Part shown: positions 8,379-16,025 of the stretch, one piece after another
Layout of the letters: each line of letters begins with the position of its first letter
How positions within the stretch are numbered: the first letter of the stretch is position 1
From: Bradyrhizobium rifense
Lineage (GTDB): Bacteria; Pseudomonadota; Alphaproteobacteria; Rhizobiales; Xanthobacteraceae
Assembly: GCF_008123425.1 (NCBI RefSeq)
Contig: NZ_VSSS01000013.1
Span: 145,811-209,810 of the forward strand
DNA: 64,000 nucleotides
Direction: 5' to 3'
Made by a program: the position numbers and the translations under genes
The notes under the pieces: model-generated
Seen by the model: the letters and a program-made list of their open reading frames with translations, nothing else
Database searches by the model: none
Told to the model about the DNA's origin: nothing

Positions 8379-9248
8379 ATGGATCGTCTCAAACTCAAAG
8401 CCGTGCTCGGCAGTCACCCTCACGTCAAGGCGGTGAAGAGCGGCGAGCTCCGCTCCGACCTGTTCGACCTCGACTTCATTGAGTACACGCCGACCAACGC
8501 TGCATTCAAGCCGATGGTGCGCGAGCAGGCGTTTGACGTCTGCGAGATGGCGATCGTCACCTATCTGATGGCGAAGGCGCACGGCAAGCCGCTGGTGCTG
8601 CTGCCGGCGACCATGATGGGCCGCTTCCAGCACACCCATGCGCTGTGTAACCCCGCGAAAGGAACGCTCGGACCATCCGATCTCGAAGGCAAGCGCGTCG
8701 GCATCCGCTCGTTCACGACCACGACGGGCGCCTGGATCAGGGGCATCCTCGCCAACGACTATGGCGTCAATCTCGACAAGATCCGCTGGGTCACATTCGA
8801 GGATCCGCACGTCGCCGAATATGTCGACACCACCGAGCGCGCGCCGAAGAACAAGAAGGTTTTGCAGATGCTGCTCGACGGCGAGGTCGACGCCGTTCTC
8901 GGCGAGACGTCCGATAATCCCAAGCTGAAGTCGCTGTTCCCGGATCCAGCGGCGGAAGCCGCCAAATGGTATGCGCGTCGTGGCGTGGTGCCGGTCAATC
9001 ATCTCGTGGTCGTGACAGAGCAACTTGCAAAATCGCGCCCCGACGTGGTCGTGGGCCTCTATGATCTGCTCAAGCGGAACAAGGAGCAGGTGGGGCCCGC
9101 GGCGACGCCCGATTTCGTCCCGTTCGGGATCGATGCGAACCGAAGACCGCTGGAGCTGATCGTCGATTACGCATTCCAGCAGGGGTTGATCCCGCGCCGC
9201 TATGCGGTCGAGGAGCTGTTCGACGCGACGACACGAGGATTGAACTGA
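8379..9248 (+). CDS. 4,5-dihydroxyphthalate decarboxylase-like / SBP-fold protein
   Basis: A 289-residue protein with no signal peptide. Segments such as 'YTPTNAAFKPMVREQAFDVCEMAIVTYL' (split by family insertions), 'LCNPAKGTLGPSDLEGKRVGIRSF' and 'RWVTFEDPHVAEY' resemble Pht5-type 4,5-dihydroxyphthalate decarboxylases, which are cytoplasmic relatives of NMT1/SBP-type binding proteins. That reaction would yield protocatechuate and CO2, feeding the same meta-cleavage route. Because the fold is shared with ABC binding proteins, an enzymatic role is not assured. It starts 24 bp after ligK, and its TGA overlaps the next ATG (TGATG). Confidence 0.55.
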   Translation: MDRLKLKAVLGSHPHVKAVKSGELRSDLFDLDFIEYTPTNAAFKPMVREQAFDVCEMAIVTYLMAKAHGKPLVLLPATMMGRFQHTHALCNPAKGTLGPSDLEGKRVGIRSFTTTTGAWIRGILANDYGVNLDKIRWVTFEDPHVAEYVDTTERAPKNKKVLQMLLDGEVDAVLGETSDNPKLKSLFPDPAAEAAKWYARRGVVPVNHLVVVTEQLAKSRPDVVVGLYDLLKRNKEQVGPAATPDFVPFGIDANRRPLELIVDYAFQQGLIPRRYAVEELFDATTRGLN

Positions 9249-10162
9249 TGGCTGATCCGAAGCGCTGGCAGATCGGGCTGGTTGGCTACGGCGAGGTCGG
9301 CCGTATTCTGGCCGAGGATTTGCGCCAGCAGGACATCAAGGTTGCCGCCTATGACATCAAGCTCGAGGGCGAGCAGGGCGCGGCGCTGAAGGAGCATGCG
9401 GCGAAGTTCGGCGTGATGCTCGCGGCCTCTCATGCCGAGCTGACTGCGAAGTCCGATTTCATCATTTCTGCCGTCACGGCGAGCCAGGCCGTCCCGGTCG
9501 CAAAGGCCTGCGCGGCGGCGATCAACCAGGGCACCTGGTTTCTCGACTTCAACTCGGCCTCGCCGGGCGCCAAGCAGCGCGCGGCGGCGCTGATCGACGG
9601 GGCTGCAGGGCGCTATGTCGAGGGCGCGGTGATGACCTCGGTGCCGCCTTTTCGCATCAAGGTGCCGTTGCTGCTGGGCGGTCCCGGGGCGAAGGAGCTC
9701 GAGCCGCTGCTGAATGCAATCGGCTTCGCGGCGAAAGTTGCGAGCGACAAGCTCGGTGTGTCCTCGGCCGTGAAGATGTGCCGCAGCATCATGATCAAGG
9801 GCCTCGAGGCCATGGTCATCGAAAGCTTCACCACTGCCCGCGCCTATGGCGTCGAGGATGCGGTGCTGGCGTCGCTCACGGAAACCTTTCCCGCGATCGA
9901 TTGGGAAAAGCAGGGCGCCTATTTCTTCCAGCGCGTGATCGAGCACGGCCGCCGCCGTGCCGAAGAGGTGCGTGAGGTCGCAGAGACTGTGCGCGAGGCG
10001 GGACTGACGCCGTGGTCGGCGCAGGGTACGGCCGAGCGTCAGGCCTGGGTCGCCGATCTTGCCGACGAGGGCCTGTTCGGCGCCAAGGGTACGAAGGAAT
10101 TTGCGCGCAGCACCGATTGGCGCACCGAGGCGGATCGTATTCTGGCGAAGATCAAGCGCTGA
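9248..10162 (+). CDS. NAD(P)-dependent oxidoreductase, 6PGDH-like with DUF1932
   Basis: A 304-residue dehydrogenase. The Rossmann motif 'IGLVGYGEVGRILAEDL' begins at residue 8. A beta-hydroxyacid-dehydrogenase-type core follows, with 'DFNSASPG' and 'EGAVMTSVPP', then the Lys-containing helix 'KMCRSIMIKGLEAM' and a C-terminal DUF1932 region. It is the last gene of the operon and is translationally coupled to the gene before it. Its substrate is unknown. It is not the GFO/IDH-type LigC dehydrogenase, so it may oxidise or reduce a side intermediate, for example the keto acid made by the aldolase. The last 11 bases overlap a convergent gene. Confidence 0.8.
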   Translation: MADPKRWQIGLVGYGEVGRILAEDLRQQDIKVAAYDIKLEGEQGAALKEHAAKFGVMLAASHAELTAKSDFIISAVTASQAVPVAKACAAAINQGTWFLDFNSASPGAKQRAAALIDGAAGRYVEGAVMTSVPPFRIKVPLLLGGPGAKELEPLLNAIGFAAKVASDKLGVSSAVKMCRSIMIKGLEAMVIESFTTARAYGVEDAVLASLTETFPAIDWEKQGAYFFQRVIEHGRRRAEEVREVAETVREAGLTPWSAQGTAERQAWVADLADEGLFGAKGTKEFARSTDWRTEADRILAKIKR

Positions 10163-10496
10163 GCGCGAGCGCTCGGCTGAGGATCCTGCCGCCGTCGCGA
10201 TAGCCCGAGATCTCGTCGCGGGCAGCCTCGATCAAATCGATCAGGCTCGTGGCTTCGCGGACGACGTCCTTGGTGCGCTCGGTCCTGAACTCGGTCAGGA
10301 TCATGCGAATGCACTTGTCGGCGGTATCGAGCGTCCACAGCGCGTGGGCCATGTCGTCCTGCGAATGGATTGCCGAGATATCGAGGCCCGACAGCACTTC
10401 GCCGATGCCATTCAATCGCTTGACGGCCGTCTCGGCGGGCGTGCCCGCCCGGATGGATTGATAATCAATGCTGCTGAATGCGCTGAACATATCCAT
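10152..10496 (-). CDS. Small conserved-looking hypothetical protein
   Basis: A 114-residue soluble protein with no recognisable domain. It is largely helical by composition. 'SAFSSIDYQSI' lies near the start and the C-terminal half alternates charged and aliphatic residues. A GGGGA site sits 6 bases before the ATG. It is monocistronic, convergent with and overlapping the end of the dehydrogenase gene, and about 150 bp downstream of an amidohydrolase gene on the same strand. Function not assignable. Confidence 0.6.
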   Translation of the reverse strand: MDMFSAFSSIDYQSIRAGTPAETAVKRLNGIGEVLSGLDISAIHSQDDMAHALWTLDTADKCIRMILTEFRTERTKDVVREATSLIDLIEAARDEISGYRDGGRILSRALALSA

Positions 10497-10639
10497 AACT
10501 TCCCCAACGAACGCAGACGGTGGTCAGTGCGCATATCCCAGTATGGTTAGCGCTGCCTTTCTCGCAATGCGTTGGGCTACGGTCCGGGATTCTACCGGCT
10601 CGGATTTGGCGGTAAAATCGGGTCGGAAAGGTACGATGA

Positions 10640-11845
10640 TCAGCGATTTTTCCCGACAATCGTACCGTTAGACGCGACGAGCATACCTGCCTTGTAAACA
10701 GCGCGGCCCTGGGGCACCGCGACGACGGCCTCGGGAACGTGTTCTGCATTCAGCGTCACGAAATCCGCCTTGGCGCCGACACGCAGGCCGTAGCCGTCGA
10801 TCCGCAGCGCCTTGGCGCCAGCCTCGGTGACGACATCGAATGCGACGCGCAATTCCTCGTCGATGTTGAAGCCCGAGCGATAGCCGAGCGTCGTCGCCCG
10901 GCGCAGCATATCGCCGTCGCCATAGGGCCACCAGGAGTCGCGGATGTTGTCGTTGCCGCTGAACACGGTGACGCCGGCGTTGCGCAGCGCCAGGATCGGC
11001 GGGAAGGCGCGGGCCCCCGGCGCATTCGTCATGATCGCGACGCCGGAACGGGCGAGGGTGTCGGCGACCGTCTTGAGCTGATCTGCGGTGATGTCGCCGA
11101 GCCCGTAAGCATGGCTGATGGCGACATGGCCCTCCATGCCGAGCGCACGCGTGCGCGCTGCGATCTGCTCGATCTCGAACGCGCCCAGCGTGCCCATGTC
11201 GTGCAGGTGGATGTCGACGTCGACGCCGTGCCTGCTGGCGACGCCGAACACCACATCCAGATGCTTCTCGACATCGCGATCGAAACTCGCGGGATCGAGC
11301 CCGCCGACGAGGTTCGCGCCAAGTCCGATGGCTTCGTCGAGCAATTGCGGTGTGCCCGGGCTCGCCAAAATGCCGCTCTGCGGGAAAGCCACGAGCTGGA
11401 TGTCGATCAGGCCGCGATATTCCTCGCGCACGCGCAAGATCGTCTCCAGCGATTTCAGGCCGACCGAGCCGTCGACCATGACGTGGCTGCGCATCTGCGT
11501 GCTGCCGTGGGCGATGCAGAGATCGAGCTGGTTGCGCGCCCGCACGTCCATCGGCGCAGCCTCCGCCATGTTCTGGGCCTGGAAGGCCACGCGTTCGTGC
11601 ACGTTGAATCCATTGGTGCATGGTTTGTGCGGACGCCAGGCGTCGCCATAGAAGCTGGTATCGAGATGGATGTGGCCTTCGACGAAGCCGGGAACGACGA
11701 GGGCGTTGCCGAGGTCGATCGTCTCGGCACCGCCTTCGGGCGCGTCAGCCGGCAGCAGCGCGGCGATGCGGCCGTCCTTGACCGCGATGTGATGGCGCGC
11801 CCCGCCGTCGAAGCGGGCGTTCAGGAAGATTGTGTCGAAGGCCAT
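10640..11845 (-). CDS. Cytosine deaminase-like amidohydrolase
   Basis: A 401-residue metal-dependent amidohydrolase of the cytosine deaminase/AtzC branch. The metal motif is 'GFVEGHIHLDTSFYG' near residue 55. 'HLHDMG' and 'HAYGLG' supply the later histidines, and 'FSGNDNIRDSWWPYGDGDML' carries the C-terminal Asp. Substrates of this branch are hydrolysed or deaminated N-heterocycles. It follows a paralogue by 19 bp on the same strand, so the two are an operon. Beyond the paralogue, a binding-protein gene diverges. Together they suggest uptake and deamination of a nitrogen compound; the compound is not identifiable. Confidence 0.82.
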   Translation of the reverse strand: MAFDTIFLNARFDGGARHHIAVKDGRIAALLPADAPEGGAETIDLGNALVVPGFVEGHIHLDTSFYGDAWRPHKPCTNGFNVHERVAFQAQNMAEAAPMDVRARNQLDLCIAHGSTQMRSHVMVDGSVGLKSLETILRVREEYRGLIDIQLVAFPQSGILASPGTPQLLDEAIGLGANLVGGLDPASFDRDVEKHLDVVFGVASRHGVDVDIHLHDMGTLGAFEIEQIAARTRALGMEGHVAISHAYGLGDITADQLKTVADTLARSGVAIMTNAPGARAFPPILALRNAGVTVFSGNDNIRDSWWPYGDGDMLRRATTLGYRSGFNIDEELRVAFDVVTEAGAKALRIDGYGLRVGAKADFVTLNAEHVPEAVVAVPQGRAVYKAGMLVASNGTIVGKNR

Positions 11846-11864
11846 CCGGTTGCTCCGTTGGTTT

Positions 11865-13100
11865 TCACGGCTTCAGCAGCGTCGCTCGCTTCCGCTCAAA
11901 GGTCTGCCGCCCGTTCTTGAAGCCCATCAGGACATCCGGCAGCTCGGCGATGGCGAAGCGGCGGTCCTGCGTGTCGAGCACGACGAGATCGGCGGGCTTG
12001 CCGACCGCGATCCCGTAATCCCTGAGGTTCATCAGCCGGGCTGGCAGTTCGGTGACGAGATCGAGGCAGGTGTCGAAGTCGCCAACGGCGGCGTGGGCGA
12101 CATTGGCGTAAAAGTTCGCCATTCGGAGCAGGGAGGCATCGCCGAACGGCGTGAAGGGATTGAGCACGTTGTTGGTCGCGACCGAGCAGACGATGCCGTC
12201 TGCGGCGAGCTTGTGCGCGAGCGTTAGCCCGCGCGGCGCGTTGTGGGTGGCGTCGCGTCCCATCAGATAGAGATCGGTCGCGGGCAGCACGGTGACGGCG
12301 ATTCCGGTCCTCGCCAATTGCGCTGTGGCCGCCTTCAGCCGCTCCGGCGGCAAGGCCGAGAGTTTCGTGGCATGCCCGATCGCGACGCGACCACCGTAGT
12401 TGCGCTGTTCGGTCTGCCGGCAGACCTCGTCGAGATGCGACCAGGACGGATCGAGATCGAAGTCGAGATGGAGATCGACGTCGAGGTCGAACTGCTGGGC
12501 GAGGTCGAAGATGCGCGTGAGATGCGCATTCGGGTCAGTGTCCGTATATGGGCAGCCTCCGATCGCCTCGGCGCCGTCGCGCAAGGCCTGGACCAGCAGC
12601 TCCTCGGCCCCGGGATCGTTGGTCAGGCCTTCCTGCGGGAAGACGCAAAGCGCAAGATCGATCGCCCAGGCATAGCCGCGCTTGAGCCGCTTGATCGCCT
12701 CGAAGCTGCGCAGGCCGATGCGTGGGTCGATCTCGACATGGGTGCGCATCCGCGTCGTGCCGTGGACGATGGCGCGTTCGAGCACCTTTGCGCCGCGTGC
12801 ATAGACGTCGTCGACGCCAAAATCCCGCTTCATGGCCGAGACGGCGCGGATCGCATCACTGAGCGTGCCATGAATGTGCCCGCAGCGTTCGAGCAGGCAG
12901 GCCTTGTCGAGATGGATGTGGGTGTCGACGAAGCCGGGCAGAGCCAGCCGTCCCCCGACATCGACCTCGACCGCCTCGCAGGCCAGCCTGGGTTCGATTG
13001 CGGCAATACGTCCGCTCTTCACGCCGATATCGACGGGCGTAGGGGATGATCGCAGCAGGGCGTTGCGGAAAATCAGGTCGAAGGCGGTCTGGGCGGTCAT
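11865..13100 (-). CDS. Cytosine deaminase-like amidohydrolase, second copy
   Basis: A 411-residue relative of the next gene downstream. Landmarks: 'GFVDTHIHLDKACLLERC' (metal HxH), 'DLHLDFDLD', 'IGHATKLS' and 'SVATNNVLNPFTPFGDASL', where the usual Asp position reads as Asn-Asn rather than Gly-Asn-Asp. The open frame reaches 13274, but the family N-terminus begins at the ATG at 13100 (MTAQTAFDLIFRNALL). The altered 'ATNN' motif could mean a different reaction from its neighbour. It is first in a two-gene operon and diverges from the binding-protein gene at 13305. Confidence 0.82.
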   Translation of the reverse strand: MTAQTAFDLIFRNALLRSSPTPVDIGVKSGRIAAIEPRLACEAVEVDVGGRLALPGFVDTHIHLDKACLLERCGHIHGTLSDAIRAVSAMKRDFGVDDVYARGAKVLERAIVHGTTRMRTHVEIDPRIGLRSFEAIKRLKRGYAWAIDLALCVFPQEGLTNDPGAEELLVQALRDGAEAIGGCPYTDTDPNAHLTRIFDLAQQFDLDVDLHLDFDLDPSWSHLDEVCRQTEQRNYGGRVAIGHATKLSALPPERLKAATAQLARTGIAVTVLPATDLYLMGRDATHNAPRGLTLAHKLAADGIVCSVATNNVLNPFTPFGDASLLRMANFYANVAHAAVGDFDTCLDLVTELPARLMNLRDYGIAVGKPADLVVLDTQDRRFAIAELPDVLMGFKNGRQTFERKRATLLKP

Positions 13101-13304
13101 GGTGGGAAATCTTGCTGGAGAACTTATAGCAGTCGGCGAGGTTGCTTGTGTGTAGCAATGTAGCGGAGGCGAAGGGTGAGCCGCCATATCGAAAGCTGTG
13201 ATAGCTGATAGATGCAGGCTGGTCTGGCGGCAGGCGGGCGGCTGGGCTATCAACCCCTCGATTGCGCCCGGCATTGAGGCGCAACCCGCTTTCAGGAGCC
13301 CCCG

Positions 13305-14225
13305 ATGCGTTTACCCGCTGTTCTCTCGGCTGTTCTCTTGGCCGTCACTTGTCTTCCCGGCGCAGCGTCCGCCGAGGATCTGTCGGGCACGCTTCAGAAG
13401 GTCAAGGAGACCAGGAAGATCACGCTGGGCTATCAGGAAGCCTCCGTGCCCTTCAGCTATCTCGACGGCAACCAGAAGCCGGTCGGATTCGCCATGGATA
13501 TCTGCCTCAAGATCGTCGACGCCGTGAAGAAGCAGCTGGGCATGCCCGACATCGCCGTCGACTATGTCGCCGTGACCTCGTCGAACCGCATTCCGTTGAT
13601 GGTGAACGGCACGCTCGACCTGCATTGCTCGGCGACCACCAACAATGCCGACCGCCAGAAGCAGGTCGCCTTCACCAACACTCACTTCCTCAGCGCGACG
13701 CGATTTGCCGCCAAGAAGGCCGCCAAGATCAACACCATCGACGATCTCAAGGGCAAGGCCGTGACGGCCGTGGCAGGCTCGGTCAATTTGAACCAGCTCG
13801 CCAAGGTCAATACCGAGCGCAATCTCGGCATCAGAATCATGCCGGCCGTGGATCAGGCCGAGGCGTTCCTGCTGCTTGAGACCGACCGCGCGCAGGCCTA
13901 TGCGCTCGACGACGTTCAGCTTGCGGTCGCCATTGCGCGTTCGAAGGAGCCGGCCCTGTTCATGATCAGCGAAGAGACGTTTGCGAAGGCCGAGCCCTTC
14001 GGGATCATGCTGCGGCGGGAGGACGCGCCGTTCAAGGCGCTGGCCGATCGCGCCACCGCCGAGCTCTATGCAAGCCCCGAGATCGAGGTGCACTACAAGA
14101 AATGGCTGGAATCGCCGACGCCGCCGAACGGGATCAATTACAACGTTCCAATGTCGCAGGCCTTGCGGGCCGCCTTCAAGTCGCCGAGCTCGAGCGCCGA
14201 TCCGGACGTGTATCTGGTGAAGTGA
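13305..14225 (+). CDS. Amino-acid ABC substrate-binding protein (GltI-like)
   Basis: A 306-residue periplasmic binding protein of the SBP_bac_3 family. A signal peptide ends after 'AASA' (about residue 23). 'ITLGYQEASVPFSYLD' then 'VGFAMDICLKIVDAVKKQL' match the glutamate/aspartate-binding group, and 'NRIPLMVNGTLDLHCSATTNN' is the first-lobe signature. AGGAG lies 6 bases before the ATG. No permease or ATPase genes are next to it. It diverges from two deaminase-like genes across 204 bp, so it may deliver their substrate. Confidence 0.87.
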   Translation: MRLPAVLSAVLLAVTCLPGAASAEDLSGTLQKVKETRKITLGYQEASVPFSYLDGNQKPVGFAMDICLKIVDAVKKQLGMPDIAVDYVAVTSSNRIPLMVNGTLDLHCSATTNNADRQKQVAFTNTHFLSATRFAAKKAAKINTIDDLKGKAVTAVAGSVNLNQLAKVNTERNLGIRIMPAVDQAEAFLLLETDRAQAYALDDVQLAVAIARSKEPALFMISEETFAKAEPFGIMLRREDAPFKALADRATAELYASPEIEVHYKKWLESPTPPNGINYNVPMSQALRAAFKSPSSSADPDVYLVK

Positions 14226-14235
14226 GGCGAGGGCG

Positions 14236-15462
14236 CTAGCGCGCACGCGGCGTGTCGAGCAATTGGCCCGCCAGTGCTGCGCCGATTGCCGCAATCGCGG
14301 CCATGATGAGCGCCCAGACCACGAACAAGCGGTGGCCGATCAGCGCGCCGCTCAGCAGCGGCGCACTGATATTCGCGCCCGACATCAGCGACTGGTTGAG
14401 GCCCATGATCATGCCCTGGCGGTTGATCGCGGTCGACCGCGACAGCTCCGCCGTCAGCGTGCTGCGGGCAAACATGGTGCCGACAATGATCAGCGTCAGA
14501 TAGAGCGCGAGCAGGCTGATGTTGCTGCCGGCTGAGAGCCCGACAAATCCGAGGCCCATGCAGGCAAATGCCGCCATGACGATGCTGCGGTCTGAGGCGA
14601 CGAGGTTTGCGCGGGTGATCAGGAGTCCCTGGACCACCATGTTGATGAAGCCGGCATAGGCGAACATCCAGCCGAGCTCTCGCGCGCCGAAGGGATGCCC
14701 ATCCCATGAGAACCGCGCCGACAGCAACAGACCGATCTGCGACAGGAACATCGAGTTGACGAAGAAGAACACGATGAGCAGCCCGAGCAGCCGCCAGGCG
14801 TAGCGCATGCCGAAAAGACTGCGCACCAGCGTCGGCTCGGGCACACGATGCTGGTAGAGCGGCTCGGACGCAGGATGATCGGGCGGAAGCAGGGCGATCG
14901 TTGCGAGAATGCTGATGAGCGACAGCGCGGCCGCGGCCCAGACCGGTGCGGTCTGGCCGTAATGCACGAGGAAACTCGACAACGCAGGTCCCAGCAACAG
15001 CCCGGTTCCAATTGCGCCGCTGGTCATGCCGAGCGCCTGCTTGCGCGTCTCTGGCGCGCTGTGCTCGGCGGCATAGGCATGCGCGACCGAGATGTTGCCG
15101 GAGGTCAGCCCGTCGATGATGCGTGCCAGGAACACCAGCGTCAGATTGCCGGCCAGCGCGAGCAGGACGAATCCGATCAGGGTTCCGACCTGGCTGACGA
15201 CCAGCACTTTGCGCCGTCCGTAGCGGTCGGAGAGGATGCCGACCACGGGACCGGCGATGAGCTGGCAAACGGCATAGACCGAGATCAAGGCACCGATCAG
15301 GAACGGCGTGGCGCCGAGCCGCTGCGAATAGAACGGCAGCAGCGGCAGGATGATGCCCATCCCCGTGGCATCCACGGCCACGACGACGAAGGTCGGGACG
15401 AGCGTCAACGTGCTGTCGCCCGCCATCGCCTCCTGTGCCTCTGTCGTGGAACCGGGGCCCAT
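14236..15462 (-). CDS. MFS transporter, TetA-like drug/proton antiporter
   Basis: A 12-TM major facilitator of about 408 residues. Motif A occurs as 'GPVVGILSDRYGRRKVLV' after TM2, and 'DATGMGIILPLLPFY' is the TM1 pattern of TetA-like (DHA1) exporters. I take the ATG at 15462, preceded by GAGG; a TTG at 15495 is in frame further up. It diverges from a marR gene over a short AT-rich interval, so that regulator may control it as well as the efflux operon on the other side. Substrate unknown. It is convergent with the binding-protein gene with 10 bp between them. Confidence 0.87.
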   Translation of the reverse strand: MGPGSTTEAQEAMAGDSTLTLVPTFVVVAVDATGMGIILPLLPFYSQRLGATPFLIGALISVYAVCQLIAGPVVGILSDRYGRRKVLVVSQVGTLIGFVLLALAGNLTLVFLARIIDGLTSGNISVAHAYAAEHSAPETRKQALGMTSGAIGTGLLLGPALSSFLVHYGQTAPVWAAAALSLISILATIALLPPDHPASEPLYQHRVPEPTLVRSLFGMRYAWRLLGLLIVFFFVNSMFLSQIGLLLSARFSWDGHPFGARELGWMFAYAGFINMVVQGLLITRANLVASDRSIVMAAFACMGLGFVGLSAGSNISLLALYLTLIIVGTMFARSTLTAELSRSTAINRQGMIMGLNQSLMSGANISAPLLSGALIGHRLFVVWALIMAAIAAIGAALAGQLLDTPRAR

Positions 15463-15552
15463 ATTGCGTTGCCTCGCTCGCTTTTTCGTGATCAATCGAG
15501 CTATGCAGGATATATAGTTGTAGCCTAATAGTTTGTGTCCTATCTAATTTGC

Positions 15553-16023
15553 ATGGCACCCTCGCAAGCTCATATCCACGGCGAAATCGGCCGGCTCATC
15601 ACGCGCCTGGCCCGCATCTGGCGGCGCGAGTCGGATCAGGCGCTGTCCGATCATGGCCTGTCCTTTGCCACCGCGATCCCGCTGCTGGTGCTGTCGCGGC
15701 AGGGCGAGAACCTCCGCCAGGGCGTGCTTGCCGACGAGCTCGGCATCGAGGGGCCGTCGCTGGTGCGGCTGATCGACCTGCTCCAGGCCGAGGGCCTGGT
15801 GGAGCGCCGCGAGGACCCGACCGACCGGCGTGCCAAAACGCTCCACCTGACGAAAGCGGGTGAAGCTAAGCTCGAGGAGACCAATCGGATCTTGCGGCGC
15901 GTACGGGCGAGCCTGCTGAAGGATATCGCGCCAGAGGAACTTGCGATAACTTTCGAGACGCTCCAGCGCATCGAGCGGCGGGCCAGCCTGCTTGAGGCAA
16001 AGGCGTTTCCAGAGGCGAAATAG
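15553..16023 (+). CDS. MarR-family transcriptional regulator
   Basis: A 156-residue winged-helix regulator. 'LRQGVLADELGIEGPSLVRLIDLLQAEGLVERR' is the recognition HTH and 'EDPTDRRAKTLHLTKAGEAKL' the wing, as in MarR/SlyA. A GTG at 15535 is in frame, but the ATG at 15553 gives the usual N-terminus. It stops two bases before the efflux gene, so it heads a four-gene operon and probably represses it until an aromatic acid binds. The upstream interval has the direct repeat ATAGTT at 15514 and 15528, a weak operator candidate. Confidence 0.88.
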   Translation: MAPSQAHIHGEIGRLITRLARIWRRESDQALSDHGLSFATAIPLLVLSRQGENLRQGVLADELGIEGPSLVRLIDLLQAEGLVERREDPTDRRAKTLHLTKAGEAKLEETNRILRRVRASLLKDIAPEELAITFETLQRIERRASLLEAKAFPEAK

Positions 16024-16025
16024 TC

